From JBBDYH01 sp040901795 (GTDB lineage Bacteria; Planctomycetota; Planctomycetia; Pirellulales; JALHPA01): a stretch of DNA of 64,000 nucleotides. This document shows positions 8,788-17,804 of this stretch, piece by piece. The notes beneath the pieces were generated by a model. That model worked only from the letters and a program-made list of their open reading frames with translations, was not told where the DNA came from and made no database searches. The stretch is taken from NCBI GenBank assembly GCA_040901795.1, contig JBBDYH010000087.1, positions 49,938 through 113,937 on the forward strand. The letters are read 5' to 3'. The position numbers were made by a program, and so were the translations under genes. Numbering within the stretch: position 1 is the first letter of the stretch; each line of letters opens with the position of its first letter.

Positions 8788-10137
8788 TCAAACGTCCTCA
8801 ATCCGCGGGAGCACCCACGGCTTGCGGTACTCCGGCCGCGTGAGGAACTGGTTCGCGTCCTCATCGCCGATAAAGCGGTAGTTCTCGAAGTCGAACTTCA
8901 GCGTTCGCCCAGCCCGCCAGGCGGCGTTCCCCAGGTGGCAGAGCAAGCTCGACGGATGCCCGATCGTCTCCAGGTCGGCGGCCGGTTTGGTGCGGCTCCG
9001 CATGCAGTCGATGAAGTTTTGCACGTGCTGCCGGTCGTAGTGGCCCCCTTTTTCATGCGCGATGACTTCACCGTTGGGCCGCATCGCCCGCCAGCCGTCA
9101 TTGGCGAATACGAGGTACGCCTGATCGCCGTACACCGCGGCCCCTTCGCCCGGCACTCCCTCAATGCGATGCGAGCTCCACAGCCGCATTTCGTAGGTCA
9201 GGATTCGACCGGGATAGTCGTACGTCGCCATCAGCGTATCGGGCCACTCCTGCGCGTCGTCGAAGTAGTACTTGCCCCCCAGCCCCGAAACCCGCTCTGG
9301 CAATCCCAGCGGCTTTTCGCCTTTCGCTTCGATCGCCGTCTCCAGCGCCCAGCGGGCAACGTCGAGCCGATGCACGCCATCGTTCCCCAAGTCGCCCGTG
9401 CCGTAGTCGAAGAACCATCGCCAGTTGCCGTGGAAGCGCCTCGGATTGAACGGCCGCTTCGGTGCCGGCCCCAACCACATGTCGTAATCCACCGTCTTGG
9501 GCGCCTCGCCGTCGGGCGGCTTGCCGATGCTCCCTTGCCGCGCGCTCTCCCACGCCTTGGCCATCACCACGCGGCCAAGCTGCCCAGTGCGGATAAACTC
9601 CATCGCCTTGAGGAAATGCGGCCCGCTGCGGCTTTGCGTGCCGAGTTGCACAATCCGGCCGTGCTTCTTCGCGGCGGCGACCATCGTGCGGCCTTCAATC
9701 GCGTTGTGGCCATCGGGCTTTTCGGTATACACGTCCTTGCCCGCCATACAAGCGAAAATCGACGGCAGAGCGTGCCAGTGGTCCGGCGTGCCCAGCACCA
9801 GCGCATCGACCTCTTTGTCGTCGAGCGCCCGGCGAAAGTCCTTGATCCTCTCCGGCGGTCGTTTGGCCACTCGCTCGTTGTCCTTGACGAGCGAATCGGT
9901 CCGCGATCCGAGAATGTTCTCGTCGATATCGCAGACGTACTTGATATCCACCATGTCGAGCGCGGCAAACGTATGCAACAGACCGTTGCCCCGCCCGCCG
10001 ACTCCGGCCACGCAGACGCTGATGCGGTCGTTGGCCAGGTCCTTCGCGGCCGCACGACGGGTACGAGCCAAGGCCCCCGTCATTGCCAAAGCGGCCACAG
10101 TCCCCGAGGATGATTGAATAAACGTGCGACGGTTCAT
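8788..10137 (-). CDS. Gfo/Idh/MocA-family oxidoreductase with twin-arginine signal
   Basis: This 449-residue protein is an NAD(P)-dependent sugar or cyclitol dehydrogenase family member. The N-terminus MNRRTFIQSSSGTVAALAM is a Tat signal, so it is exported folded with its cofactor. The Rossmann motif is GVGGRGNGLL (residues 47-56). DHWHALPSIFACMAGKDVYTEKP follows and holds the conserved EKP lysine. The C-terminal alpha/beta domain has the NWRWFFDYGTGDLGNDGVHRLD segment typical of large planctomycete secreted members. An AGGAGA site precedes the ATG. It is adjacent and parallel to a second, cytosolic family member upstream. The substrate cannot be assigned from sequence. Confidence 0.92.
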   Translation of the reverse strand: MNRRTFIQSSSGTVAALAMTGALARTRRAAAKDLANDRISVCVAGVGGRGNGLLHTFAALDMVDIKYVCDIDENILGSRTDSLVKDNERVAKRPPERIKDFRRALDDKEVDALVLGTPDHWHALPSIFACMAGKDVYTEKPDGHNAIEGRTMVAAAKKHGRIVQLGTQSRSGPHFLKAMEFIRTGQLGRVVMAKAWESARQGSIGKPPDGEAPKTVDYDMWLGPAPKRPFNPRRFHGNWRWFFDYGTGDLGNDGVHRLDVARWALETAIEAKGEKPLGLPERVSGLGGKYYFDDAQEWPDTLMATYDYPGRILTYEMRLWSSHRIEGVPGEGAAVYGDQAYLVFANDGWRAMRPNGEVIAHEKGGHYDRQHVQNFIDCMRSRTKPAADLETIGHPSSLLCHLGNAAWRAGRTLKFDFENYRFIGDEDANQFLTRPEYRKPWVLPRIEDV

Positions 10138-10164
10138 GTTTTTTCTCCTCTTGAGTGATTGTTT

Positions 10165-10218
10165 CTCGTTCCCACGCTCTGCGTGGGAACGTCGGCAGCG
10201 ACGCTCTGCGTCGCGACA
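10165..10218. repeat. REP-like palindromes, family D
   Basis: CGTTCCCACGCTCTGCGTGGGAACG is a near-perfect stem-loop (10167-10191), followed by a second one, GCGACGCTCTGCGTCGC. The same family recurs at 10261-10297, 46320-46374 and 46437-46463. Confidence 0.8.
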
Positions 10219-10260
10219 GACGATTGCTTAGCCATTCGGAAGTTCGTGCCGCGGAGGGCA

Positions 10261-10297
10261 TGACCTCGTTCCCACCCAGTGCGTGGGAACGAGGTCA
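10261..10297. repeat. REP-like palindrome, family D, providing a stop codon
   Basis: TGACCTCGTTCCCAC pairs with GTGGGAACGAGGTCA. The right end (10295-10297) is the TGA of the minus-strand oxidoreductase. Confidence 0.8.
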
Positions 10298-11410
10298 TTC
10301 GGACCTACCCAATTGAGTCAACGGATTCTCTCGATTCGCTAGCGGCAGCTCCACAGGTCCTCCCACCCGCTGCGACTCGAAACAAGCCACGATCATTTCG
10401 ATCGCCCCCCGCGCTTCGTAGATACTGCACTTCGGCTGGCGATTCTCTTCGATCGCCGCGATCAGGTCCTTCACGGCGGCCACATTCCCCGCCTCCAAGC
10501 CACCGTCGGCGAGCGGCTCCGGCTGATCGATGCCGGCGCTCGTCACCGGTCGCCACTGTCCTTTGCTGCGGCCCGGCGACCAGGACGGATCGTCAAGATA
10601 TTGCACGCTTGGCAGAAACCCGGTGACAATCTCGAGCACGCCCGCCGAGCCCAGAATTTGCAAACCGAACCGCGAGATCCTCCCCGTCGCGTTGCGATGG
10701 GAGCCAAAGTACGCCGTCGAGCCGTCGGGCATCCGGTACATCGACTGCACCGCGTCGCCGGTCAAGGGTCCAATCCCCTCGGGCCCATCCTTCACGTCGG
10801 CCGCGGTAACCGGCTTGCCGTTCTGCATCACCGATGCAAAGCACCACTGCGGCTGCCCGCCGAACATCCGGATCAGGTCCATGATGTGTGAACCCAGCAC
10901 CCACAGGTCCTCACCTCCGCCGCGGCTGTCTTCCTTGCCGCGGCCGCGATACTCCAGCACGCGGCCGATCTTCCCGTCGGCAATGAGTTGCTTCACCATT
11001 TGGACGCGCGGGCTGTAATGCGTCTGATGTGCGACGGCAACACGGGCGTGTGTCTGCTCACAGGCGGCGATCATTTCGTCGGCCTCACGCAGCGTGCGGC
11101 AGAGCGGCTTTTCCATGTAAACGTGAATGCCCCGTTCGGTGGCAGCCACCACCATATCGCGATGCTGATCGAGCCATCGCGGGCAAACGCTCACAATGTC
11201 CGGCTTGACTTGATCGAGCATCGCTCGATAGTCGCGAAACGCCTGCTCGACTTCCAGCCGCTTCGCCGCCGCAGCCAGACCATTGGCGTCAGCATCGGCC
11301 ACGGCCACGATCGTCGCATTTGGAATCTCCTTCCAAACGGTATCGATCCCGTGGCCGTAATCGCCGCGCTTCGTATGACCGATCACGCCGATGCGGAAGG
11401 TGGTGGGCAT
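10295..11410 (-). CDS. Gfo/Idh/MocA-family oxidoreductase, cytosolic
   Basis: The 371-residue protein begins MPTTFRIGVIGHTKRGDYGHG, a Rossmann strand-turn without signal peptide. Conserved features are VSVCPRWLDQHRDM and the catalytic-site HVYMEKPLC (EKP motif). The catalytic-domain histidines are in VAVAHQTHYSP and LGSHIMDLIRMFGG. The C-terminal sheet ends around SQRVGGPVELPL. ATG at 11410 chosen because the frame upstream lacks family sequence and a usable site. It probably oxidises or reduces a sugar-derived alcohol with NAD(P). It may share a transcript with the Tat-exported paralogue downstream, though family D palindromes and 157 bases separate them. Its stop codon lies in the D repeat. 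Confidence 0.9.
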   Translation of the reverse strand: MPTTFRIGVIGHTKRGDYGHGIDTVWKEIPNATIVAVADADANGLAAAAKRLEVEQAFRDYRAMLDQVKPDIVSVCPRWLDQHRDMVVAATERGIHVYMEKPLCRTLREADEMIAACEQTHARVAVAHQTHYSPRVQMVKQLIADGKIGRVLEYRGRGKEDSRGGGEDLWVLGSHIMDLIRMFGGQPQWCFASVMQNGKPVTAADVKDGPEGIGPLTGDAVQSMYRMPDGSTAYFGSHRNATGRISRFGLQILGSAGVLEIVTGFLPSVQYLDDPSWSPGRSKGQWRPVTSAGIDQPEPLADGGLEAGNVAAVKDLIAAIEENRQPKCSIYEARGAIEMIVACFESQRVGGPVELPLANRENPLTQLGRSE

Positions 11411-11585
11411 GGCAGGTGACCCTAGAATCCAGCCTTGATATTCCACGCGCCGGCATTGTAACCCATCCCTGACCGTCGAAGTCAACTATCGCGCTATAAA
11501 AGGGCGACCGCTTGCGAGCCTCATCGTGCGCGCCTAGCATAACGATCTTTGCGAAGCCACTTTCTTCTGTTCGGGGGCTTGAGCC

Positions 11586-13271
11586 ATGTGTCCCTTTTCC
11601 GGCCGGCGTGCGATCACGAACGATTCCGTCACCTTGGCAACATGCGCCCTACTCTTTGCAATCATTGCCGCAATAGCCGGCTGTGGCGAAAAGAGCAAAA
11701 AACCGACGGCTGCAAAAGCGGCCGCAAACGGTAGTACTGATGCGACCTCGCAAGCAGCTGGCCCGGGAGACCTCGCCAAATCAACCGAGCCGTCGTCCTC
11801 ATCAAAAACGCTGTCCGCGCAATCCGCGGTGAGTGATGCGGCGGACTCCAAGAAGTCCCTAGCGACGAAATCCAACACCTCATCACGCGCCGAAGTGGAC
11901 GAAACCCCGCGCAAGCCGGCCACGGTCGAAGAAGCACGTCGCGCGCTCGATCTGACCACCTTTCCGTTGCCGGAGGGCCCCGAAACCGGGCGGGCGACCG
12001 TACCGATGCATGAAGGCGCCGAGTCTGGCTCACAGCGCGCAATTGCCGTGCTTCGTTACAAGACTGGCGCACAGGACGCGAAGACGGCTCTCGACTTTGT
12101 GCGAAAAAAGTTCACCGAAATGAACTGGAAGGAAGTCGGCGAGACTTATGTCTCAGAAGCATCGGCCTCTTGCACCTTCGCGGGCAAGGGATTCGTTGCA
12201 AACGTGAACGTGTCGAAAGACTCGTCACAGGCGGGCGACTTCAGTGTTTCCATATGGAACCGAGGAAACGTCAACCTCGCAAAACTCCCCGTTCCACCCG
12301 ACGCGAAACCAGAACACTCCACGCCGACCAGCGTGGGCTACTTTACCGAGCAATCGCCCGACGAAGCTCGCGAAGCCGTACACAAGCTTCTGACCGAGCA
12401 GGGTTGGACGCCCTATGGTCAGGATCTTAGCACCAAGAAATACAAGCAGAATGCGATCGAGCTGTCGGCGTACGTCTATGCGATACCCGCGTTTGATAAG
12501 AAGACGATGATCCGTTATTCCACTTCGCAGATGTCGGCCGACCTGCCCGCGCCGCCGCAGGCGCTCGACGTGACCTATACCGACTACATGTCGCCGCCCA
12601 AACAGTTGCTGTTCGAGACCGCGGCTGCGCGCGACGAGCTGTATGAGTTTTATCGCGACACGCTCGCCAAGGAGGGTTGGCAACCGACAACCGAAAAACC
12701 AATCACCGACCAGTACAAAGCTTTCATGATCTTTCGCAACAAGGCGAAGGATCTGATGGAGCTGGAAACGGAGAACCCCCAGGAAGGCAAGATTCGCGGC
12801 ACACTCAAGCATCAGTCGGCGGCCGAATTGGCCGAGATCGAGCGGCTGATCGAGCTCGACCGCCCGCGGCGCGAGGCGGAGCTCAAGCGAAAGCTCAAGG
12901 AGGAAGCGGACGAGAAGGCTCGGCTCGAACAAGAGAAAAGGGACAAAGAAGCGGCCGAAAAGGCCCGGCGGCGGGTTGTCGTCGAACTGCCCGCCGACGC
13001 CAAGGCGGTGACCTTCAAAGCCGGCGAGATCAAGTTCAGCGTGCCCCTCGGCAAAGCAAAAACCGCAGCCGAAGCCATTGGCAAGCCGCTTCGCGATAAC
13101 GGCTGGAAGGAGCGTAATTACGCCACATCAACCACTGCCGGAACGCTCGATTACAGGAGAGACGGTCAGTCCGTGAACATCAGTTACTCCGATACACAGT
13201 TCCTGGGAACCGAAGTCATCATTTCCGGCTTTCGCGTGGATTTTGAAAGAGGCGCCGCGGGAAAGAAGTGA
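11586..13271 (+). CDS. Predicted lipoprotein, tandem paralogue 1
   Basis: The 561-residue protein has a signal peptide with a lipobox (AAIAGC, Cys about residue 33), so it is probably membrane-anchored. A low-complexity Ser/Ala/Lys linker follows. Repeated alpha/beta modules come next, each pairing a short proline-rich strand (FPLPEG, LPVPPDAK, ELPADAK) with a helix ending in a W (KKFTEMNWKEV, KLLTEQGWTPY, DTLAKEGWQPT, KPLRDNGWKER). A charged coiled coil (about residues 415-465) joins the last module. No named family recognised. The downstream gene at 13381 is a clear paralogue. Confidence 0.85.
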   Translation: MCPFSGRRAITNDSVTLATCALLFAIIAAIAGCGEKSKKPTAAKAAANGSTDATSQAAGPGDLAKSTEPSSSSKTLSAQSAVSDAADSKKSLATKSNTSSRAEVDETPRKPATVEEARRALDLTTFPLPEGPETGRATVPMHEGAESGSQRAIAVLRYKTGAQDAKTALDFVRKKFTEMNWKEVGETYVSEASASCTFAGKGFVANVNVSKDSSQAGDFSVSIWNRGNVNLAKLPVPPDAKPEHSTPTSVGYFTEQSPDEAREAVHKLLTEQGWTPYGQDLSTKKYKQNAIELSAYVYAIPAFDKKTMIRYSTSQMSADLPAPPQALDVTYTDYMSPPKQLLFETAAARDELYEFYRDTLAKEGWQPTTEKPITDQYKAFMIFRNKAKDLMELETENPQEGKIRGTLKHQSAAELAEIERLIELDRPRREAELKRKLKEEADEKARLEQEKRDKEAAEKARRRVVVELPADAKAVTFKAGEIKFSVPLGKAKTAAEAIGKPLRDNGWKERNYATSTTAGTLDYRRDGQSVNISYSDTQFLGTEVIISGFRVDFERGAAGKK

Positions 13272-13380
13272 TGCCAGACAAAGAGCGCTGCCATGTTCCT
13301 TGGGCTGTGCTTAATTGCGACAACATTAACTCCCTACGTCCTGTTACGGCCGTTCACAACTCAACTCAGGGGGCGACAGC

Positions 13381-15024
13381 GTGCCACGTCCAATTCTCCG
13401 TGAAGCACCCTGGCATCGTTTAATGCCCTCGGTCCTGTATGTGTTGAGCTGCATTCTCGCCGTAACCTGCTCCGGATGCGGCGGCGAAAAACCGGGTGAA
13501 TCCAAAGTTGCGACTCATCCGACCGATTCGAAACGCGATCAGCCGGCGACCGCACCCTCAACCGCGAAGTCCACCGAGGCGCCCAAAAGGCCTTCGGCAG
13601 AAACGCGCACCACTGAAAAGAGCGCGGACAGTGCGACTCCTGGGAAGGCCGCCAATGATGCCGCAGTCGCCGACGAGAACATCCAACCGCGCACGCCGGC
13701 CACGGTCGAAGACGCCCGCCGCGTGCTCGACCTGACGAAGTTTCCGCTGCCCGCGGGGGCCGACGTGGGCGGCGGACGGACGATCGCGAATATCAAGTAT
13801 CGCGCACCGGGCGACGTTAAGTCACTGTTTGAGTTTCAGCGCCAGCAGCTCATGGACCAAGGCTGGAAAGATGTGCCGCCAACGCACCTGTCCGAGACGT
13901 TCGCCCAGGGCACATTCGCGCGCGACGGTTTCCACGTCATGGTGACGTTGTCCCCGGATTCCACCGATAAGCGGCCTGATTGGATCAGCGTTTCCATCAC
14001 CAACTTTGGCAATGTCAATCTTTCGAAGCTGCCGGTTCCGCCTGATGCGAAGTTGCTCCCTTCAAGTCCAACCAGCGTGAGCTACGTAACTGAGAAATCG
14101 CCGGCCGAAACTGCCGAAGCCGTGCATAAGCTGCTCACCGCGCAAGGCTGGGAACCTTACGACGACCTGGCCGACATGGACACGTACAAGCAAAACGCGA
14201 TTCAACTTCATGCCAGGGCGGTTTCTGCGGCGACTCAGAATGGCAAGACGATGCTCAGCTATAACGCCAGGCAAATGTCGGCCGATCTCCCGGCGCCCCC
14301 CAAGCCGCTGCGCGTCAGTTACAGCGAGTATTCTGTGACCCCCAAGGAGTTGACATTTGAAACAGCCGCCAGTCTTGAGGAGCTCTATCAATTCTACCGC
14401 GACAAACTCGCACAGGCGGGTTGGAAAGCCACGACTGACAACCCGATCACCGACGAATCGAAAGCGTTTATAGTTTTTCGCAATCCGGCAAAAGAGATGC
14501 TCACTCTCGAGACCCGACAATACGCCGACAAGATCAACGGCACACTACAGCATCAGTCCGTGGACGAGCTGGCCGAGATCGAACGGCTGATCGAGCTGGA
14601 TCGCCCGCGCCTCGAAAAGGAGCTCGCGGAGACACGAAAAAAAGAGGAGGCGGAGAACCGCAAGAAAGAAGAGCTGGCGGAGAAAAAAAGACAGGAGGAC
14701 GAGAAGCGGCGAGTCAAAGTGGCGATCATCGTCCCTGCCGATGCCAAGGCGGTGAAGTTCGAAGCCGATCAAATTGGCTTTCAGGTCCCGCGTGGCAAGG
14801 CCAGGGCCGCCGCCGACGTAATTCGCAAGCGCATTCGCGACGCTGGTTGGAAGGAAAAGAAGATCATTGAAGAGCCGGTTACCGGTTCGTACACGTTTGA
14901 AAACAACGAATTCGACGACCAGCGGATCACGCTGACTTACGTTGACCCGGGCGTCTTCCCGGCAGAAGTCATGGTCGCCGGCTTCGGTGTGGGGTTCGAG
15001 AAAGCCGCGGCAGGAAAGAAGTGA
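13381..15024 (+). CDS. Predicted lipoprotein, tandem paralogue 2
   Basis: The 547-residue protein matches the upstream one in module order. It has a lipobox (VTCSGC, Cys about 37), a linker, then NVNLSKLPVPPDAK, HKLLTAQGWEPYDD, FYRDKLAQAGWKATTD, the coiled coil with ELAEIERLIELDRPR, and a final RIRDAGWKEKK module. The GTG at 13381 has an AGGGGG site; the ATG at 13423 has none. The last 56 bases overlap the antisense sterol-desaturase-like gene. The pair is probably a recent duplication for envelope function; no catalytic motif is seen. Confidence 0.84.
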   Translation: MPRPILREAPWHRLMPSVLYVLSCILAVTCSGCGGEKPGESKVATHPTDSKRDQPATAPSTAKSTEAPKRPSAETRTTEKSADSATPGKAANDAAVADENIQPRTPATVEDARRVLDLTKFPLPAGADVGGGRTIANIKYRAPGDVKSLFEFQRQQLMDQGWKDVPPTHLSETFAQGTFARDGFHVMVTLSPDSTDKRPDWISVSITNFGNVNLSKLPVPPDAKLLPSSPTSVSYVTEKSPAETAEAVHKLLTAQGWEPYDDLADMDTYKQNAIQLHARAVSAATQNGKTMLSYNARQMSADLPAPPKPLRVSYSEYSVTPKELTFETAASLEELYQFYRDKLAQAGWKATTDNPITDESKAFIVFRNPAKEMLTLETRQYADKINGTLQHQSVDELAEIERLIELDRPRLEKELAETRKKEEAENRKKEELAEKKRQEDEKRRVKVAIIVPADAKAVKFEADQIGFQVPRGKARAAADVIRKRIRDAGWKEKKIIEEPVTGSYTFENNEFDDQRITLTYVDPGVFPAEVMVAGFGVGFEKAAAGKK

Positions 15025-15832
15025 GCAGGTCAGGCTCGTTACCCGCCTCCTCAACAAACGGCATCTTCAATAGCTCTCCCAGCCGCACTTGATCCGGGCG
15101 GTCGTAGCCCGGCACGCCGATTTTGATTTGCTCCTGCGGCACATCGGTCCGCAGCGTCCCGTGCAGCCAGTCCCATACGGTCAGGCCGCTCGACCAGTTG
15201 CTGTTCACTTCGTCCGCTACGGTCGAGTGATGAATGCCGTGCATCCGGGGCGTCACCACCAGCTTGCTCAGCCAACGCTCAAGCTGCCCCGGCAGCCGTA
15301 CGTTCGAGTGATGAAACAGGATCTCCACCAGCGTCGCCTGCTGCCAGAACCGTAGCGCCGCGGGCGACACGCCAATCGCCACCACCTGCAGCGCCCTAAA
15401 CGGCACAGACAGAATCATCTCGGCAAAGTGGAACCGCAGCGCCGTCGAAGCGTCCAGATCACGATCGACATGGTGCACCTTATGAAACCGCCACAAGAAC
15501 GGCACTCGATGCGCGAGTACGTGCCAGAGATAAAGCGTGTAGTCCAAGAGGACGATTGCCAAGGCGCCTTCCAGCCATCTTGGCAATCGGAACCACTTGA
15601 GCAACCCCCATCGCCGCCGCTCGACCGCCTCGGCCAGCGGCATCACGAGCGGCGTCTCAGTCAATTGAATTGCCACGGCGCTTGTCGCGGCCACGGCCAG
15701 GTTCCGCACGTCCCGCACCAGCTTCGGCTCGACCTCCTGCCGCAGCGGGCGCCGCCGTTCCAGCCAGACCAGCGCGGCAAACGCGCCGCCGATCACCAGG
15801 GGACCAAGCGCGCTCGTGACTTGCCTTCGCAT
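14969..15832 (-). CDS. Sterol desaturase / fatty acid hydroxylase family membrane protein
   Basis: The 287-residue integral membrane protein carries the eight-histidine di-iron signature of the family: HVLAH (104-108), HKVHH (117-121), HH at 174-175 and HGIHH (198-202). Three or four hydrophobic segments surround these boxes. Members hydroxylate or desaturate lipids, sterols or carotenoids with O2. ATG at 15832 is preferred because the first 38 codons of the longer frame look non-family. Its C-terminal tail (LPRLSRTPHRSRRP) lies antisense to the end of the lipoprotein gene, an unusual 56-base convergent overlap. Substrate unknown. Confidence 0.9.
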   Translation of the reverse strand: MRRQVTSALGPLVIGGAFAALVWLERRRPLRQEVEPKLVRDVRNLAVAATSAVAIQLTETPLVMPLAEAVERRRWGLLKWFRLPRWLEGALAIVLLDYTLYLWHVLAHRVPFLWRFHKVHHVDRDLDASTALRFHFAEMILSVPFRALQVVAIGVSPAALRFWQQATLVEILFHHSNVRLPGQLERWLSKLVVTPRMHGIHHSTVADEVNSNWSSGLTVWDWLHGTLRTDVPQEQIKIGVPGYDRPDQVRLGELLKMPFVEEAGNEPDLLTSFLPRLSRTPHRSRRP

Positions 15833-15908
15833 GGGATGTTCGCCGATGATGGTGGAGTCGAAACGTGCGCCAAACGCACCGCTTGCGTGCAAGCCCCGTA
15901 CCGCCCAC

Positions 15909-16376
15909 ATGTCTGAACACTCGGCAACAATCGTCTGGCAGCGCAACGGCGCTGGGTTCGCTGATAACCGCTATAGCCGCGGTCACCTGTGGCGATTCGA
16001 CGGCGGCATTGAAGTCCCGGCCTCATCCTCGCCGCAATCGGTCCGCGTCCCCCTTTCCATCGAAGCCGCCGTCGATCCCGAGGAGGCCTTCGTGGCCGCC
16101 CTTGCAAGCTGCCATATGCTCTGGTTTTTGTCACTGGCCGCAAAGCGCGGCTTCGTTGTCGACGCCTACCGCGACGAAGCCGTCGGCGTGCTGGGAAAGA
16201 ACGATGCAGGAAAACAAGCCATCACGGTAGTCACCCTGCGACCAGCCATCACCTTTTCCGGCGACCGCAAACCGAGCGCCCAGGAACTCGACGCCTTGCA
16301 TCACGAAGCCCACGAGTTGTGCATGATCGCCAACTCCGTTAAAAGGGAAATCCGCTGCGAGCCGCACTTCACTTAG
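15909..16376 (+). CDS. OsmC-family peroxiredoxin-like protein
   Basis: The 155-residue protein has the OsmC/Ohr fold. It has a first beta-strand region (SEHSATIVWQRNG), a PEEAFVAALASCHMLWFLSLAAKRGF helix with the peroxidatic Cys, and a second Cys in HEAHELCMIANSVK. Both redox cysteines are kept, so hydroperoxide reduction is likely. The ATG at 15909 matches the family start; the frame is open further upstream but antisense to the neighbouring gene. It ends in a 4-base convergent overlap with aroA. Confidence 0.9.
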   Translation: MSEHSATIVWQRNGAGFADNRYSRGHLWRFDGGIEVPASSSPQSVRVPLSIEAAVDPEEAFVAALASCHMLWFLSLAAKRGFVVDAYRDEAVGVLGKNDAGKQAITVVTLRPAITFSGDRKPSAQELDALHHEAHELCMIANSVKREIRCEPHFT

Positions 16377-17647
16377 CGGCAGAGTTGCTTTAGGTCCTCA
16401 AAGTAGCTGGGATAAGTTTTCTCGGTGCACCGCGGATCCAGAATCACAACTCCACCGACACGCAAACCAACCAACGAAAGACTCATCGCCATGCGATGAT
16501 CGTGGTAGGTCGCGATTTCGGCGCCGTGCAGCGCCGCTGGCGTAATCCGCAAACCGTCGGTTAGCTCATCCACGCTCGCCCCCAGCTTGCGCAGCTCGAT
16601 TGCCAAGTTGCCGATCCGGTCGGTCTCCTTGTGCCGGATATGGCCCACGCCGGTGATCGTCGTCGGCCCCTCGGCAAAGAGGGCCACGGTAGCCAGCGTC
16701 TGCACCGTATCGCTGATGGCGTTCATATTGACGTCGATGCCACGCAGCGGCCGCCCGGCCACCGTCGTGCGGTCTCGCTCGTACCGAACCTCGCAGCCCA
16801 TTTCCCGAAGACAATCGCAAAAATGAATATCCCCCTGCAAACTGTCGTGCCCGAGCCCCTCAACCGTCACTTCGCCGGCGGTGATCGCCGCCGCCGCAAA
16901 AAAATAGCTCGCGGCCGATGCGTCGGGCTCGATCGCATACTCCGTCGCCGAGTAATGCCGCCGTGGGATAGCAAACCGATTACACTCACCCGCCTCAATG
17001 TTCACGCCGAACGACCGCATCACCGCAAGCGTCAGCTCGATGTACGGTCTGCTGACAAGTTCACCATCGACGTGCAGTTCAACCGGCTCGTCGGCATACG
17101 GCGCGGCCAGTAGCAGTCCGCTCAAGAACTGGCTCGAAACGTCGCCGCGGACCGTTGCCGAGCCACCCCGCAGTCCAGTGGCGTGGACGACCACCGGCGG
17201 GCAGCCGCTATCGGTCTCGCTGGTTGCATCGACGCCAAGCCGCCCCAGGCCGTCGAGCAAATCCTGGATCGGCCGCTCGCGCATCCGCGGCGTGCCATCG
17301 AGCCGGTAAGTGCCGCGGCCGAGCGACACGACCGCGGTCAAAAACCGCACACTGGTCCCGCTGTTAGCGATGTAGAGCTCCGCCTTGTCCACGGGGATTC
17401 GGCCGCCGCAGCCGTGAACGCGCAGCGTACGGCCGTCGTCATCGCTTTCCACGCGGATGCCCAGCCGCCCCAGCGAATCGATCATCACTCGCGTGTCTTC
17501 GCTGTCGAGCGCGCCCGTGAGCGTCGAAACTCCATCCGCCAGCGCTGCGCAAACCAGCGCGCGATTCGTGATGCTCTTCGATCCCGGCGGCCGAATGGCG
17601 CCGCGGATTGGACGACGCGCCGTTTGGATTTCAAGTCGATCGTTCAC
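16373..17647 (-). CDS. aroA: 3-phosphoshikimate 1-carboxyvinyltransferase (EPSP synthase)
   Basis: This cytosolic shikimate-pathway enzyme joins shikimate-3-phosphate and PEP. The protein has the diagnostic PGSKSITNRAL near its start and NSGTSVRFL. Further conserved elements are RMRERPI, GDVSSQFLSGLLLAAP, PDASAASYFFAAAA, the RHKETDRI region and a YHDHRMAMSL motif. Length (about 424) fits the family. Start is uncertain: the frame continues to an ATG at 17704 or 17728. The GTG at 17647 (VNDRLEIQ) gives the normal family N-terminus, but no strong ribosome site is visible. It stands alone rather than with other aro genes. Confidence 0.95.
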   Translation of the reverse strand: MNDRLEIQTARRPIRGAIRPPGSKSITNRALVCAALADGVSTLTGALDSEDTRVMIDSLGRLGIRVESDDDGRTLRVHGCGGRIPVDKAELYIANSGTSVRFLTAVVSLGRGTYRLDGTPRMRERPIQDLLDGLGRLGVDATSETDSGCPPVVVHATGLRGGSATVRGDVSSQFLSGLLLAAPYADEPVELHVDGELVSRPYIELTLAVMRSFGVNIEAGECNRFAIPRRHYSATEYAIEPDASAASYFFAAAAITAGEVTVEGLGHDSLQGDIHFCDCLREMGCEVRYERDRTTVAGRPLRGIDVNMNAISDTVQTLATVALFAEGPTTITGVGHIRHKETDRIGNLAIELRKLGASVDELTDGLRITPAALHGAEIATYHDHRMAMSLSLVGLRVGGVVILDPRCTEKTYPSYFEDLKQLCR

Positions 17648-17804
17648 GTACGTAGGCCACAATTCCGTTTCCCACCAGAGATCGCACAATTGTAGACCGC
17701 CCATACCGCAGGCGGAAGCGTCGCGCACGAAGTGTGCCGCGACGCCATTCGCGTTATGATGGCGAAAACCAACCCACCAAGCATTGGGAACCGCTAAAAC
17801 CTCG

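Noticed and set aside
8935..10113. 392-codon open frame on the plus strand opposite the Tat oxidoreductase
   Set aside because: It is antisense to a clear Gfo/Idh/MocA gene, has no family motif and its Arg/Pro-rich composition is typical of high-GC shadow frames.
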